A stretch of DNA of 64,000 nucleotides from Serripes groenlandicus. Taxonomy: Eukaryota > Mollusca > Bivalvia > Cardiida > Cardiidae. The number at the start of each line of letters is the position of its first letter. Positions within the stretch are counted from its first letter, which is position 1. The position numbers were made by a program, and so were the translations under genes. The notes beneath the pieces are model-generated. The model was not told the DNA's origin, ran no database searches, and saw only the letters and a list, made by a program, of their open reading frames with translations. Positions 11,601-24,500 of this stretch are shown in pieces. Location: positions 23,827,270-23,891,269 of the forward strand of contig JASEVX010000001.1 in assembly GCA_031761405.1 (NCBI GenBank). The letters run 5' to 3'.

Positions 11601-14600
11601 GTTGTCCGTCAGTGTGTTAAATGTTTGCTTCAAATGTCTTCTCCTCTGTAACCAGTGGGACAAATATGATGAAACTTCAATTGTAGTATCCTCTCAATGT
11701 TTTCTCCTAAATACTTCAAATAATTTCACTGAACTGTCCCTAGGTTGACCCTTTATTTAATATCTGCCTACTGACTTATTTAGTTCAACACTGAAAGCAA
11801 AACAGCTAATATCTTGGCAAAGTGTCTGTGTGTGTGCTTGCATCCATTAAAATTTGACATAAACTTCTGTGTAACCACTGGACCAATAATGATGAAACTT
11901 CATTGGTAGTATCTTCTTCTAATTTCCTTCAAAACTTCTGGATTCATGCAGGCTTCTGATTACTGTGGCAACCAAAAGAAAAACTTTTCCCAAAGTGCAG
12001 CCAATTTTAAAAGAATTTGGAGAAATGCCTTGGGTGACCTTTTAGCTGTTTTGCCTTATATGGCTAACATGAAAACTTTGAAAAATAATCTCCTCCGAAC
12101 ATTTTTGCCCAATTTTCAAATTGTTATTTTTTCAAATTTTGTTGTTTGGTAAATAAATATGGCCTCAAGAGGGTCGGGCTGTTTAACCCTTTATACCTGA
12201 ATATTCAAATCTCTTTTGTTTCGGCCCAATTTTTGCTCACCTGAGCAAAAAGTGCTCAAAACAAGATATTGTGATCACCTTGTGTATGTTATCTGTTGTC
12301 CACAGTTTATTTAAACAACGTCTCCCTTTAAACCACTGGGCCCAATGCAGATAAACCTTACTGATTGATTGGTCACAGTTGTAAAATATGGCCACTGGTA
12401 GGCATTAAAAAAGGGGTAAAAGCCCAAAACTTTCTTCTGCTGTGAAAGATCGTGTTCAATTTCAAGATTTTTAGACAGAAATGTTTCTTATGTGACCCTT
12501 TACTGAAATTGTTTTATACCTAATTTTCTTTCCTGAACATGTCTTATAAGCCAAATGTTCTAACTATTGCAAAGAAATTGTTCTAGAGTAACCCTCTACC
12601 AGATTCCTTCCAGCAATTTTAATTAGTGATAAAACATGGTCACCAGGAAGCTCTTTTACCATTTATTATTATAGGATGCGGATGCAAGTAACTGACAAAG
12701 CATGAAAGTTAAAAGATAAAATACAAAAACTTTTATTCAGAGAATATCAACCATACACATTATTAATATCATGTGGATTTATTTGGACGCAAATGGTATC
12801 CATCCATTATGGTGGACGGCACAGTGATCGTAAGACCTCATGTCATGTTAAGTGGTCAAAACACATGGCCAGCAGAGGGTGACGGGCTGTTTTACCTTTA
12901 TTTAAAAAGTGTAAAATTTAAACAATTATCTTCTTTAATATTTGAAAATATCCTTTTTTCCACATTTATTTCTATGGAGATATTTAACTTACTACTGAGC
13001 TTGTTTGTACAAAGTGGTATAACATTCAAAAAAGACAATTGAGAGAGAATGTAATTGTATGAAATTGTCTAGTATGTCTGAATTCATCACTAAATTTAAA
13101 CCCCAAGATTGGAACATTTTGTTGTGTTTCTCAAATTTACTATCAAGCGTATGTTAGCATTAGCCTCTGTTAAGCAGCCACTTTTCTATTTTCTTTTACT
13201 TGTATAAAGCAGCTACCTCTGTGCAGCAGCCATTTTGGCTCTCCCCTGGGTGGCTGCTTAAGATGAATGTTAACAAAGGGAAAATGCTCCTAAAAAAGCC
13301 TTCTATACTTACCGTAAGTTACGTCTTTTTCATTTCTGGCACAGATAATGGCAATAGAGCCAAACAATGCAGCATGGCTACGTAACAGAACAACTAGCCA
13401 TGGAGGTGCTATCAGAAACTACACAAAGTCAAATGAAGAGGGATACCCCAAAGGACCTAATGGCTCCCCTATCCATTGTGCTACATGTGCAACAGAGAGC
13501 CAATATGATACTACAAGTCCAGATACATTTTTCCAGTATACTTACACTGGGGACATATTTAGTCCGGAAAATAGGGACGGAACTTCATGTATCTCGAGTT
13601 CATTTGACATGAAAGGTAAAATGTTACAAAATAAATTCTCACAGTTCTCTCTTTTTTTATGTAGAACATCATACCAGCAATTACTAGCTTATCTGTCAAT
13701 CCTTTATAAGGAGAAGTTCCTTGTTTTTAACTTAAAGACATTTTATGTGCAGGTAATAAAATTAATTTCATGATTGATTTTGATAAAAAATCTAGAATTT
13801 TACTGTTAACCTTTTCCCACATTTTGACACATCTTGATATCATCCTGACAAAAGAAGTGATTGTTCATAATGAGCAATTTGCCATCAAAAACTAGAACTA
13901 CATACAACCAAATGATGAGGGATACCCTTATCCAATGTGCTCTTGTCATTATGGTTTCATCTATATACTACTATTATACTTTCTTTAACAGAGATTTCCC
14001 ATATTATTAGAAAACTGTTTTCAAAGTTGTCAGCTGCAGAATTATCATTTTCACAAGTTTCTCTTTTTCTCAATAAAACCCATACTACAGAGAAGGTAAT
14101 TGTTTTAAGGCACACATGACTGTATTGCCTGCAGGAAAAATTGATATATATCTTGACCGGACATGATCCTTTATGGCATTAGCAAGGATATCATCAAAAC
14201 AATTATTCAACATGCTCAAGTAAAATGCGGCCTCTAGGGTGTCCATACAATTTCTTTTAAATTCGGCCTACATGACATGGCCTGTATTCCAACTTGGCCT
14301 AAATATCTTCAAGACAAAGAACTGAAAAAGTTTGAGTCTAGAGTGTCCATAACAATGTGCAATGACAATAGCTCACCTTGAGCATGTTGTACTCAGGTTA
14401 GCTAAAGACATGGCTGCAAAGGGCTCTGACAGTTCAAAGTTAACCCTTTACACTTACAGATGCTTTCTGACTACTCTGCAGCAGATGACGTTTGAAAACA
14501 TTTTGGTAAAAGGAGAAATTGCTCATCCTTAGCAATTGCTTATCCTTTATACACAATATTTTAGATTTTATTCAATAATGGTCCTTTCATTTATAGATAG

Positions 14601-14786
14601 TTTCCATATTATTAACTAAATGTTTTCAAATTGTCGGATTTGTAGTGTATGGGAAAGGGTTCAAGCCATCTGTTAAATCGGTGAGAGATACAGGACCTTC
14701 AAGGTCCTAATAATTATTCATTATTTATACTTGTAGGATTGAAGAAAACCCTCACTGAAGATGAATGGCCTACTGTAGAAGAATAA
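8648..14786 (+). CDS. SPDYA: Speedy/RINGO CDK activator, complete six-exon gene
   Basis: Speedy/RINGO proteins bind and activate CDK1/CDK2 without cyclin-type phosphorylation, acting in meiotic maturation, the G1/S step and telomere tethering in meiosis. Coding exons: 8648-8918, 9521-9579, 10164-10249, 11094-11265, 13345-13615 and 14737-14786 (stop TAA). All introns are GT-AG and every phase joins, giving 302 residues, close to the roughly 310 of vertebrate SPDYA. The Ringo domain spans about residues 78-210: KGKEMRCFF, then [52 protein letters not shown] and the [17 protein letters not shown] stretch. The tail after about residue 215 is Ser/Thr-rich and unconserved. The start is the first ATG of the open exon; a non-coding 5' exon is possible. 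The gene symbol reflects family, not proven one-to-one orthology. Confidence 0.95.
9642..9905 (+). repeat. Dispersed repeat (AAACTTGGTAYACATGTT family), copy 1
   Basis: Shares TTTTAGCTTGTT, TATTGTGATAC, TTTTCAAATGAAACTTGGTA and CATGTCTATAC with copies at 18665-18905 and 20697-20962. It lies in Speedy intron 2. Non-coding. Confidence 0.7.
10746..10978 (+). mobile_element. piggyBac-like MITE in Speedy intron 3
   Basis: TTAA-bounded with left end CCCTTTCCCTCATACGAC, hairpin around GAAATTGCACGTTCTGTGCA, and right end GTGGGAAAGGGTTAA. It sits about 115 bp before the exon-4 acceptor. Confidence 0.8.
11558..12180 (+). mobile_element. Core-tandem-repeat element (pearl/Helentron-like), degenerate
   Basis: An arm GGCTCCACTGGCTGAAGGCC is followed by two partial repeats mentioning ATGATGAAACTTCA, then sequence of the core-repeat type with GGCCTCAAGAGGGTCGGGCT. 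It lies in Speedy intron 4. A further related copy follows at about 12235-12900 (arm GCTCACCTGAGCAAAAAGTG). Confidence 0.55.
13806..14100. mobile_element. Degenerate piggyBac-like MITE fragment
   Basis: Starts TTAACCTTTTCCCACAT; an AAGAAGTGATTGTTCATAAT hairpin half follows and a GTCAGCTGCAGA word lies near 14030. The boundaries are uncertain. Confidence 0.4.
14440..14663 (-). mobile_element. piggyBac-like MITE in Speedy intron 5
   Basis: Starts TTAACCCTTTACACTTACAG, ends GTATGGGAAAGGGTTCA, and carries the hairpin GAAATTGCTCATCCTTAGCA. It ends about 73 bp before the last Speedy exon. Confidence 0.7.
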
Positions 14787-14885
14787 AGACATGTTCTAAT
14801 GACAGATATTAGAATCTACAGCATTGATATGTTGAATGTAGAGGACATACAATGATCCAGTTGTGCTCAAAGTTATAAAACTTGC

Positions 14886-14891
14886 AATAAA
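14886..14891 (+). terminator. Speedy poly(A) signal
   Basis: AATAAA exactly 100 bp after the TAA stop at 14784-14786. It is the first canonical signal downstream. Confidence 0.7.
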
Positions 14892-15526
14892 CATTGTTTA
14901 TTTAGCACATATGTAGTAGTTACCTTACCTTGAGAAGAGTTTCTTTTTAAGTTTGTGGAGCTTTTACATAGTTTTGGTGTCTTCATTAATGGTGCTGTCT
15001 CAAGATTTAGGGTCTCAAAATTGGTGTCAATTAGCGTCGCTCCTTATACCCGGGGAGACATTTTATGATTGCTCCGTCTGTCTGTCTATCAAACATCGTG
15101 TCCGCTCTATTTCTCCTGAATAATTGGTCAAGTTTTGACCAAGTGTTTGCACAACTGTTCAGGATAATTTCAGGTGTGTCACTTCAAGGTCATGATCGCA
15201 CCGAAAAGTCAAAGGTTAAATTGTTTTATTTATTGTACGCTCTGTTACTTGTGAAGCCTATTGTCAGATTTTCATAAACTTGTTCCAGATTTCAACTACT
15301 TCAAAGGGTGAAAAGGGTAAATGGTTGTAACTAGTTTGATTCTATGTTGACAAAGTTTCCGACCCTTTTTTGAAACAAATACAATCACAAGTTTTTTACA
15401 CGACGGGCAAAATGGCAGAAATATACATGGCAAGGTGGTTGAGACGTAAATAACCTTTTATTGATACTAGCTTTTATGTAACAGACAGTCAATCATATTT
15501 TGTTGAGATACAATTTTTGGTTGATT

Positions 15527-16520
15527 TTAGCTCCCCTGACTGAAAGCCAGTCCAGCTTATGTCATGGAGAAATGTCTTTTGACTGTGCATGCATAAACAT
15601 TGGCATGAAACAACTTCTCCTTTATAATCACTAGGCCAATTTGGATTACACTTCATAGGTAGCATTCTCTCAAAGTCTCCCAAACTTTTGGATCTATAAA
15701 GAATTCTGGTTTCCATGGCAACCGAAAAAAACACTTTAAAAATCTTCTCTTCCTAAACTGGTTGACCAATTGGGATTCCTTTAAGCCATGTTGATTGGTT
15801 GTAAAACATGACCACCAGGGGTGGGGGCTGTTTTGCTGTATATGGCTATAGTGAAAAGTTTTAAAATTGTCTTCTCCAAAACTTTCTTGCCGATTTTCAA
15901 ATAATTGTGTATAAATGTTCCATTGGCGACCCTTTACCCGAATCCTTCAAGCCATTGTGATTGGAAAAAGATCATGGCCACTAAAGGGGAAGGGTTGTAT
16001 ATGGCTATAGGGAAAACTTTCGAAAATATGAGGCCAATTTTCAAATAGTTTTGTAGAAATGTTCCTTTGGTGAGTGACCTTTTTTGGGATTCCTTGAAGT
16101 CTTGTTGTTTACTCGAAAAACATGGCCTCCAGGGAACGGGGCTGTTTTGAATTATATGGCTATCATGAAAACTTAAGGATCTTCTCCGAAAAATAAGTGG
16201 CAGATTTGCAACCGATTTTGTAGAAACGTTCCTTGAATGACCCTCTACAAGATTGCTTCAAGCAATGTTCATTGGTCTAAAAACATTGCCGCCAGGGCGC
16301 AGGCGGTTTTTAAAAATCTTCTTCAAAAACATTTTGCCGATTTTTTAGTAATTTTGTATTAATGTTCCCTGCAACAGATTTCTGCAAGTCACGTTAATTG
16401 GTCTTAATACCTTGCCGCCTTGTGGCAGGGCTGTTTTTCTTTATATGACTTAAAAATGGCTCCTCCAAAAGAATTTGGACGCTTTTATTTTGCTTTATGG
16501 CAGTGGAGCCTCTTGGGCCT
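15527..16520 (+). mobile_element. Core-tandem-repeat element, + orientation
   Basis: Arm AGCTCCCCTGACTGAAAGCC at the left, then about five degenerate units of roughly 150-170 bp. Each contains a form of AAAACATGGCCRCCAGG..GGGCTGTTTT, TATATGGCTATAG and TAGAAATGTTCC. It is the reverse complement of the unit seen at 25.9-31 kb. Non-coding. Confidence 0.7.
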
Positions 16521-17104
16521 TATTTTTATATCACAATGACAGTGCACAGATAAAATAATGCACTATAAAAATTGTTTAAAAATAATACTTCAAATTGTGT
16601 ATAAAATATGCTGTAAAAATGATTTGCATATGCTTCGAATGGAATTTAATATGAAAGAAGACCATTTATATAACTGATTTATATTTATTTAAATTATAAA
16701 AATACATTTACCTCACACAATAATTTATGAGTTGTCTGCTTTAAAAGTACCTGACAATGAATAAGAAATCTGGATAAGAGATCCATGATAGCCCTGGTTG
16801 CTCACCTGAGTATGGAAGTAGTGTTCACATAGTTGTCACAACATTTGACCTTGTGAACTTGTCTTTGATGCCACCAATGAAGTATATCTCTCAAACAGGC
16901 CAAGTAGATTTTATTGCTTATTTATTGTTTTTTAAGAAAGTATCCTATCAAGGTGTGATAAAAGTGGAAAATTTCTTCAAATTTTCAAATTAATGTACTA
17001 ACAACTTTCTTTTAATATTAATATCAACGACTCTTTTATTAAAATGTATAAAATGTTAAATAGATACAAAACAAGATTGTCGAAGTTCACTGATTATTTT
17101 CATC

Positions 17105-17300
17105 CTTTTTGTTAATGATCTGTGGCCGATTTGTTAGGATGAGGGATTTGAAACCGGGATGCCCCAGGTTTGATATCTAATCGGGACAGTCATGTTGGTA
17201 TGCTCTTGGGCAAATCACAGTTCCTAGCCTAGTACTGGTATGGTTTCCCAGGTATCATGAATACCGGTTTGTGTTCTGTCACCGTCGTATAACTGAAATT
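17105..17300 (+). mobile_element. tRNA-derived SINE (family 2), + copy
   Basis: Contains GATTTGAAACCGGGATGCC, then CCTAGCCTAGTACTGGTATG and TATAACTGAAATTATGTTGA. It matches the reverse complement of 17430-17625, so the two copies form an inverted pair about 130 bp apart. Confidence 0.65.
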
Positions 17301-17429
17301 ATGTTGAAAATATGCCAGGAATATAAAACGGGTATTTTCATATCTTACACCATTGAAGATAACCTTGCCCTTTTGTTTGCATTTGACATTTCTTGTGTAT
17401 CTGACACAGTATTTCAATTACAACAAGTG

Positions 17430-17625
17430 TTATTGTTAAATTGATGTTTTACACCGCTTTCAACATTATTTCAGTTATATCACCGCGGCAGTTCACTTAT
17501 TCATGATCCCTGGGTAAGCAAACCAGTACTAGGCTAGGAAATTTGCCATGACCGGGCTCGAACTGAGGATGCCAAGGTTCAAATCTCCGACGCTAACCAG
17601 TCAACCACGGCAGATTCCTGTACAA
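17430..17625 (-). mobile_element. tRNA-derived SINE (family 2), - copy
   Basis: Read on the minus strand it has TGGTTGACTGGTTAGCGTCG (A-box side), a B-box GTTCGAGCCC, the shared CCTAGCCTAGTACTGGTTTG, and the tail GTTGAAAGCGGTGTAAAAC. Confidence 0.7.
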
Positions 17626-17737
17626 CAAAAGCTGAATGTGATACAAGGGTACTGTCAATCAATAGGAATGATAGTAAATTAGGAGGAAACAAAAATCATA
17701 GTTTTACCTAAATGGTGGTACATGTACATGTACGCTT

Positions 17738-17958
17738 GCCTACATACAACAAATCTGTAGCTGAAGACTTCGAAATCATCTAGGTAAAACGCTGAAAATC
17801 TCTATAAATGAAGGTATAATTACTGAAAAAAAAGTTGAAAACATTGTGACTAAAGGAGAATTTGCTTGTTTTGAGCAATTTCTTTGTATGTCACAATGTT
17901 TTCAAAAGTGATATGTTGCAGAGGCATAAGAAAGCGTCTATTTATTTGAAAGGGTTAA
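17738..17958. mobile_element. piggyBac-like MITE, left end degraded
   Basis: Internal hairpin GGAGAATTTGCTTGTTTTGA with GAGCAATTTC; right end TTGAAAGGGTTAA. Confidence 0.55.
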
Positions 17959-18131
17959 ATTCTCGCTTCAACATTCGGAAATGTCAACCACAAGATTCCC
18001 AAAACCATGTTATTATAAACATGTTATTATAATTATGCTCATACATTGTAAGTATGATTATGAAACAGAAGAGAGTGTAGATGAGAAATTGCTCATTTTA
18101 CTTTTTAGCATAATTGTTTAAAAAACTCTGC

Positions 18132-18362
18132 TGTAACCCTTTCCCTCATACGACAATTCTGCAGCAGAGGACTTTGCAAGTATTTTGACGAAACATAGAA
18201 AATCTCTATAATTGAATGGATAACCTATGACTAAAAGTGGAAAACATTGTGGCAAAAGGAGAAATTGCACGTTTTGTGCAATTTCTTCTTTTGTCACTAT
18301 GTTTTCAAAAAGCTATCTGCTGCAGAGGCGTCCGAAAGCGTTTATATGAGGGAAAGGGTTAA
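18132..18362 (+). mobile_element. piggyBac-like MITE, near-consensus
   Basis: Left end AACCCTTTCCCTCATACGAC, right end TATATGAGGGAAAGGGTTAA, central hairpin GAAATTGCACGTTTTGTGCA. Lies just downstream of the distal ECH1 last exon. Confidence 0.85.
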
Positions 18363-18495
18363 AGGCATCTTCATGTTGTCTCTCTAGATCAGGCTTAACA
18401 AGCACTGATTGTTTGTTTTTAACAATGTCTCGTCATTCCAAAAAATTCCTGGTGCCATTTTTGTTATCTATAAAAAGAAAAATTCTAAAATTTTC

Positions 18496-18591
18496 TCAAA
18501 GTTTTGAAAATGTAGCTTTCTCCTTAGCCATCATTGCTGTGGCTGCCTTTAATAAATCATCACTTTGTAGCATGGCTTGGTTCCAAGTACC
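18496..18591 (-). CDS. ECH1: ECH1 alternative last exon, distal copy (B)
   Basis: The acceptor TATTTTCAG precedes 31 codons plus TGA, beginning GTWNQAMLQSDDLL and ending ATFSKL. It is phase 0 and so compatible with the preceding exon donor at 21713. It is open and free of disabling changes. Its GTWNQAMLQ resembles the human ECH1 sequence (SWNMSMLQ) more than copy A does. Duplicated flanks extend into the downstream sequence. Confidence 0.85.
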   Translation of the reverse strand, partial: GTWNQAMLQSDDLLKAATAMMAKEKATFSKL

Positions 18592-21500
18592 CTGAAAATA
18601 AATAAGAGGTCTATAAGGCCCTTGATTTCTCACATGAGAATGCACCCTTCAAGACAAGATCAATATTTTTAGCTTGTTTGTTTTTCGAAAAAATAAAGTC
18701 CAGCTATTGTGATACCCTTTAACATGAGTTCATAACTCAAAAAACATTTTCAAATGAAACTTGGTACACATGTTTCTAGAAACAATATGCACGTCTATAC
18801 CAAGTCACATAACTCTGGCTTTAATAATAATTCAGTAATGCCCTTTTTTTTTGACTTAGAAAAAAACCAGACAAGCGTTGGCATTCGCTCCGACACTCTT
18901 GTTTTAAGACATTAAATTATTCTGATCAATGTTACTGAACACTTTTGCATTTACAGTGAATCTGCATTATAAGTGCAAGATATCCTTATCCCTAGGGGCC
19001 ATGTTTTTTTAACCAATCAAATTTATTTGTAGAGCGTCTCCTTGGGAACATTTTGCCAAAATATCCTTAAATTAGACCAGCATTTTGAAAGTTTTGTTAT
19101 TTTACTACATTTCTGATGCCGTCTCTGATATATCTACAAAATCCAGATGGATAGAATAATTTTGTAGTCATCTTAGGAACATTTCTGCCAACATTTTCAG
19201 AGAAGAATTTCAAAATTGTCTCATTTTACTCCTTCTCCAGCTTGCTTGATAAATGGCTTGAACAGCTTTAGAATGAAACCTAAGGAACATTTCTACAAGA
19301 TAATCTTGAAATTAGACAAGTTTTGCCATTTTACCCCTTTTCTGATTGCTGTCTAGTGGCCATTTTCTTTACCCAATCAATATGGCTTTAACGATTTTAA
19401 AGAGGGTCACCAAAGGAACATTTCTGCCAAATGATCTTGAAATCAGACAAGAATTTTCAGAGCAAAAGAGTTTTTTTAAGTTTGGTCATTTTACCCCCTT
19501 TTTTTTATTACGCCTGGTGGCCATGTTTTTCAACAAATCAATATGACTTGAACAATTTGGTAGTATTTAAAAAAATTGACATTTTCACCCTTTCTGATGA
19601 CGCAGCAACCAAAGTTATGAATTGATTGTATTCTTTGAACACTTTTAAAGATGACTAACAAAGGAATATTTCTTGAAAGTTAGGCAGCAATGGACCCAAT
19701 GGCTTAAGAGGAAGAAAATGTTAATGATGACATACGGCCATGGGATAACAATAGCTCACCTTGAGCTATTTATGCTCGGGTGAGCTTAAAAAAAGATGAT
19801 AGTATGATAAGGATACTGATGAGAGGAGAGGGTAAAGGGTAAATTTCTGAGGGTTAACAAGCACGGATTACTTTCTGTTTTTCAATAGGTCATCATTCCA
19901 AAATAGTCCTGAAGCCGTTTTTGTTACCTATATTTAAAATATGTCTGTTTCTCAAAGTTTTGAAAATGTAGGTTTCTTTTTAGCCATCATGGCTTTAGCT
20001 GCCTTTGATAAATCGTCACCTGTTGACATGGATGTATTCCAAGTGCCCTAAAATAAACAAGAGGGCCATGAGGCCCTGGATTGCTCACCTTAGAAATTAG
20101 ACAAGCATTTTGATAGCATTTTTACCCCTTTTCTAAGCCGCCTCTAATATGATTTTCAAAATGGCTTGAACAATTTATGTAGTCATCTAATTCCTGCCAG
20201 TTTATTTTCAGAAAAGCACTTCCTGATGCTGCTTGTTAGCCATTTGTTTTACCCAATCAACATGGCTTGTACAACTTTAGTAGAGGGGTCTCTTAAGTAA
20301 AATTTCAGCCAAATTATATTTAACTCGGATAAATACTTTCATAGCAGTATATTTTAAAGGTTTGCCATTTTACGCCTTTTCTGATGCTGCTCATTGACTA
20401 TTTTTATTATCCAATCAAACATGGCTTGACCAATTTTTGTAGAGGGTCGCCCAAGAAACAATTCTGCCTAATTATTTTGAAATAAGAAAAGAAATAAGAT
20501 TTGTCATTAAACTACTTTTTTTTATGCCATCTAGTGGCCACATTTCACAACCAATCAATAATATAGCTTTGACAATTTTTATACTGTCACTTGAGAAATG
20601 ATTTGGTGTGTCAGCAGTGTCTGAGGAGAAGATTTTTTAATTTTTCCCCTATTCTGATGACGCAGCAAATAAAGTAATGAATTTAATTTTATTCTAAGCT
20701 TGTCTGTTTTTTCGAAGAAAGAAAGTCTGGATATTGTGATACCCTTTGCATCGTCATCATCACAAACTTTAACATTACGGTACTTCAAAACTCAAAAATC
20801 GTTCAACAGTTTCAAATGAAACTTGATACACATGTTCTTGGGAACAATTCACATGTCTATACCAAGTCACATAACTCTGGCTTTAATAATTATTCAGTAA
20901 TGCTCCATTTTCGACTTAGAAAAAAGCAGATGAGCGTTGGTGTTCGCTTGCAGCGCTCTTATTTTATGCCTTCTGGTAGTCACATTTAAAACCAATCAAT
21001 ATGGCTTTGACAATTTTTGTAGTGTCACTAGAGAAATGATACGGCCAAAATATATTGAAATCAGACCAGCAGTTCCTGAGGAGAAGATATTTTCATTCCC
21101 ACCCCCCTTTCTGAATACGCAGCAAATAAAGTTATGAATTAAATTTTATTTTTTTGGACAGGGCCACCAAAGGAACTTTCATATTGATGATGACACATAG
21201 CTCTCCTTCAGCATTTTGTGCACATAATTATGAGCTAACAAAACAACAGGGCCAGTATCGCTCCAGTGCCAGAAGAGAAAATAAACCTATAAACTTTGGG
21301 CATTAAGGGTATAGCACCCCCAACCCCCTGGCAGCCATGCTTTTTTACCAATGAACGTAGCTTAAACGAATCTAATAGAACATAGCCTAGAACATTCATT
21401 CCAATTATGTACTTAATAGACTTTTTTACATTTTCATGATACTAAAGGCAATATACTTTTAGCTCACCCGAGCACAACATGCTTATGGTGAGCTGTTGTG

Positions 21501-24500
21501 ATGGTCTGATGTCCAGACATCTGTCTTGTCATCAAATTTTTAAAGGAACCTCTGTGCCATTTTATTTTCAAATGGGGCCTATATTTGTTGGACAAGAATA
21601 TTTTAAGATTTTTCTATAAACATGGAGTAGACAGACAGATGAGATAAAACAATAGGTCTCCCTATTACAAGGGGCTAGACGTATTAAAGTAAAATGGAAA
21701 ATAATAACTTACAATCTGATCAAGTCCTTCTTGTATGGTATGATCTTTTGAATACACCATGCTGACTTTTGTTCCTTGAACAGCTATAGGACTCTTACTG
21801 GCAATCAGTGAAGCTGTATCAAGTGCAGCCTCCAATAAGGACTCTTTGTCTTCCAACACCCGACTTAAATTAACAAAAGGACCATCATGGTTATATCTCG
21901 CTCACCTGATTCAACCGTTTACCACATACAACAGATGACTTTAAAAACATTTAGGTAAAAACCTCTATATAAGACAGTTTAATTATTGAAAACAGTTGAA
22001 GACATTTTGGCAAACGGAGAAATTGCTTGTTTTGAGCTATTTCTCCTTTTGTCACAATGTTTTCAAAAGCAATCTGCGGCAGAGGTGTCAGAAAGCGTCT
22101 ATATGTGGGAAATGGGTTAAAGGCATACGTTGGATTTGCCACTGTGCATCACAGCTGCGCAACTTTGACTTATCAGAGTTGTCCCCCGAGTCAGTCACAG
22201 TTACTTCCCCTTCACTTCGGGTTTAACACATGGTATAATTGTTTTGTTTTTATATCAAGCATCAAAGTAAAAATACATTAGAACTGTTTGCGAAAATGCC
22301 ATTCAAATGGCGTGGTCACTTCATAAAAGCTGGGGAGAAGAGACGGGATCATAAGATGCCAAATCGATATGATGTGATCTAACGGGTCAATAATTATGCA
22401 AGTTTTAATTATTTGTTAGTCTTTCACATATATATTTCTGTATATTGTTCCAAAGTACATATCTAGTGTACCTGTATATTTCAATGGGAGTTTATCTACA
22501 ATGATATACTGTTATGTATTGATTGTGTATGAATGCACTATATTTTGCCGAAAATGCCGATGTTTGAATAATGGGGGTAGGGTTGTACAATAACGCATAT
22601 TTTTTTTAAGACCATGGAAACCTATCCTTTTTTGGCTCTTTTTACCTCAGTAAGATATGGAGAAATGTTTATAATTCATTTAGTTTGAATTAGAAACAGT
22701 CAAAAAATATTTATTACCCTAAAAGTGGAAACAATTGCTCCAAAAGGCGCCCCAAAAATTGTGGCCGGTCTGACTTTTAGGCCTCATAAATTTATATTAA
22801 TATAGTATTCTGTACAATTATTGATGCCTTTCCAGCTGCACATACATAGAGCACCAAATTGAACAGGAATTAACTCCAGAAAAGACTTGAAAGTATGCAT
22901 ACAAGCCAATTTGTTATTATTTAGACTTCCAATAAAATGCTCGAAAATTTGAAATGCTTCAAACCAAATACCATAGCTCTAATGAGTTGTACTGGTACCC
23001 CTCAGTAATATTAAAATTCAATAAAGATTGTTTTAATTTCATGATGCAATAATTCTGTAGTTAGTCCTATAAGAAAAGATAGTGTTTTGTCACTTTTGTG
23101 AAATTTTCAAGACAGGCATCATAAATTATACATTTTCCTCAGTGTATTCATAAAGAATTCAAATTGTATTCATGAAAGACTATATTATGATAAATGTACA
23201 TGTGTAAGATTATGCTCGAAGGCTATATATGGCTGTGTATATATATTTGCATACAGTGTAGACCAGGATCAGCTTAATTTTGCTTTTGATTGGTATCAGA
23301 AGTGTTTGATCTTTTTAAATGTTTCTTAAATATTTTTATCGGAATAACCTGTCTTCTTTTTATTTTCTATTATTTGTCAAAATATGTTCAAAGTTGTCTA
23401 CTGCAGAATTGTTGTATGAGGGAAAGAGTTAAACCACTTTCAACAATTTTTAAGTTATATCAAAGTATTTCCTGACACCAGCCAGTCAGTCATAATGCTA
23501 ACCCTGCAGCCTGTGCGCAAAGTAGGGCAGCCATTACTACGGTAATTTTAAAGTTTTTGGTATGACCCAGCAGAGCATTGAACCTGTGACCTATGTGGAC
23601 GATCTACCACTACATAACCAGTGCGGTCATTCGTTGACATAAAAACGCCACTGAAGTGGGCATGTGAACAGTGTAGAAAGATATAAGTTGACACCTGTAC
23701 AAGAAGAATAAGTGTACCTTATATATCCGATTTGTTTCGCTTCCTCTGCATAAAATGGTCTTGCTGTTAATGCTAACTCCCTCGCAGTACTCTCATTACC
23801 AATGACCTTAGGAAATCTCTGTAAAGTTCCGAGATCTGCTGCCAGCCCTAAATCTATTTCCTAAATAAACAAGAACTATCACTGAAAGTCATCATTACCC
23901 CCCACAACACTGTCTTGTCACATAAACAATGCAACAACAAGATGGCCATGAGGCCCTGGGGCGCTCACCTGGGAAACTCTCAAGACAAGATCAATATTTA
24001 TAGGCAACTGAATTATTCTGATCAATGCAACTTATTACTTTCCAATTTAAAGTGAATCTGCTTTCACTGAGTTTTATGTCCTAAAGTTATTGTATTTTAT
24101 CCGTGCCATATGTCCGACACTATTACACCTAGACTAGAGTTACCAAATTTGTTGAATATATGCATCCTGTATGACTTAAAATACCCCAATTAGTGTAAAA
24201 AAAAACCTTTATGGGCTATATCTTCTGCACTAGCACCTATATATAACAAGAACAATTCTTTTCAAATCAGGCCAGTACTTTTGGAAAAGAAGATTTTTAA
24301 AGGTTTTTACTGTATAAATATTAGGAAAATCAGCCCTGCCCCTTGACGGCCATGTTTTTAATCGGATCTGAATAATTTGAACAAAATTGGTAGTGGGTCA
24401 CCCAAGAAACATTTGTGCAATTTCTTTTCCAATTTGGACTAAAAGATTAAAATTTTGGCTTTTTACCCTCCTGGTGCCGCAGCAACCAAAGCTCTATCTA

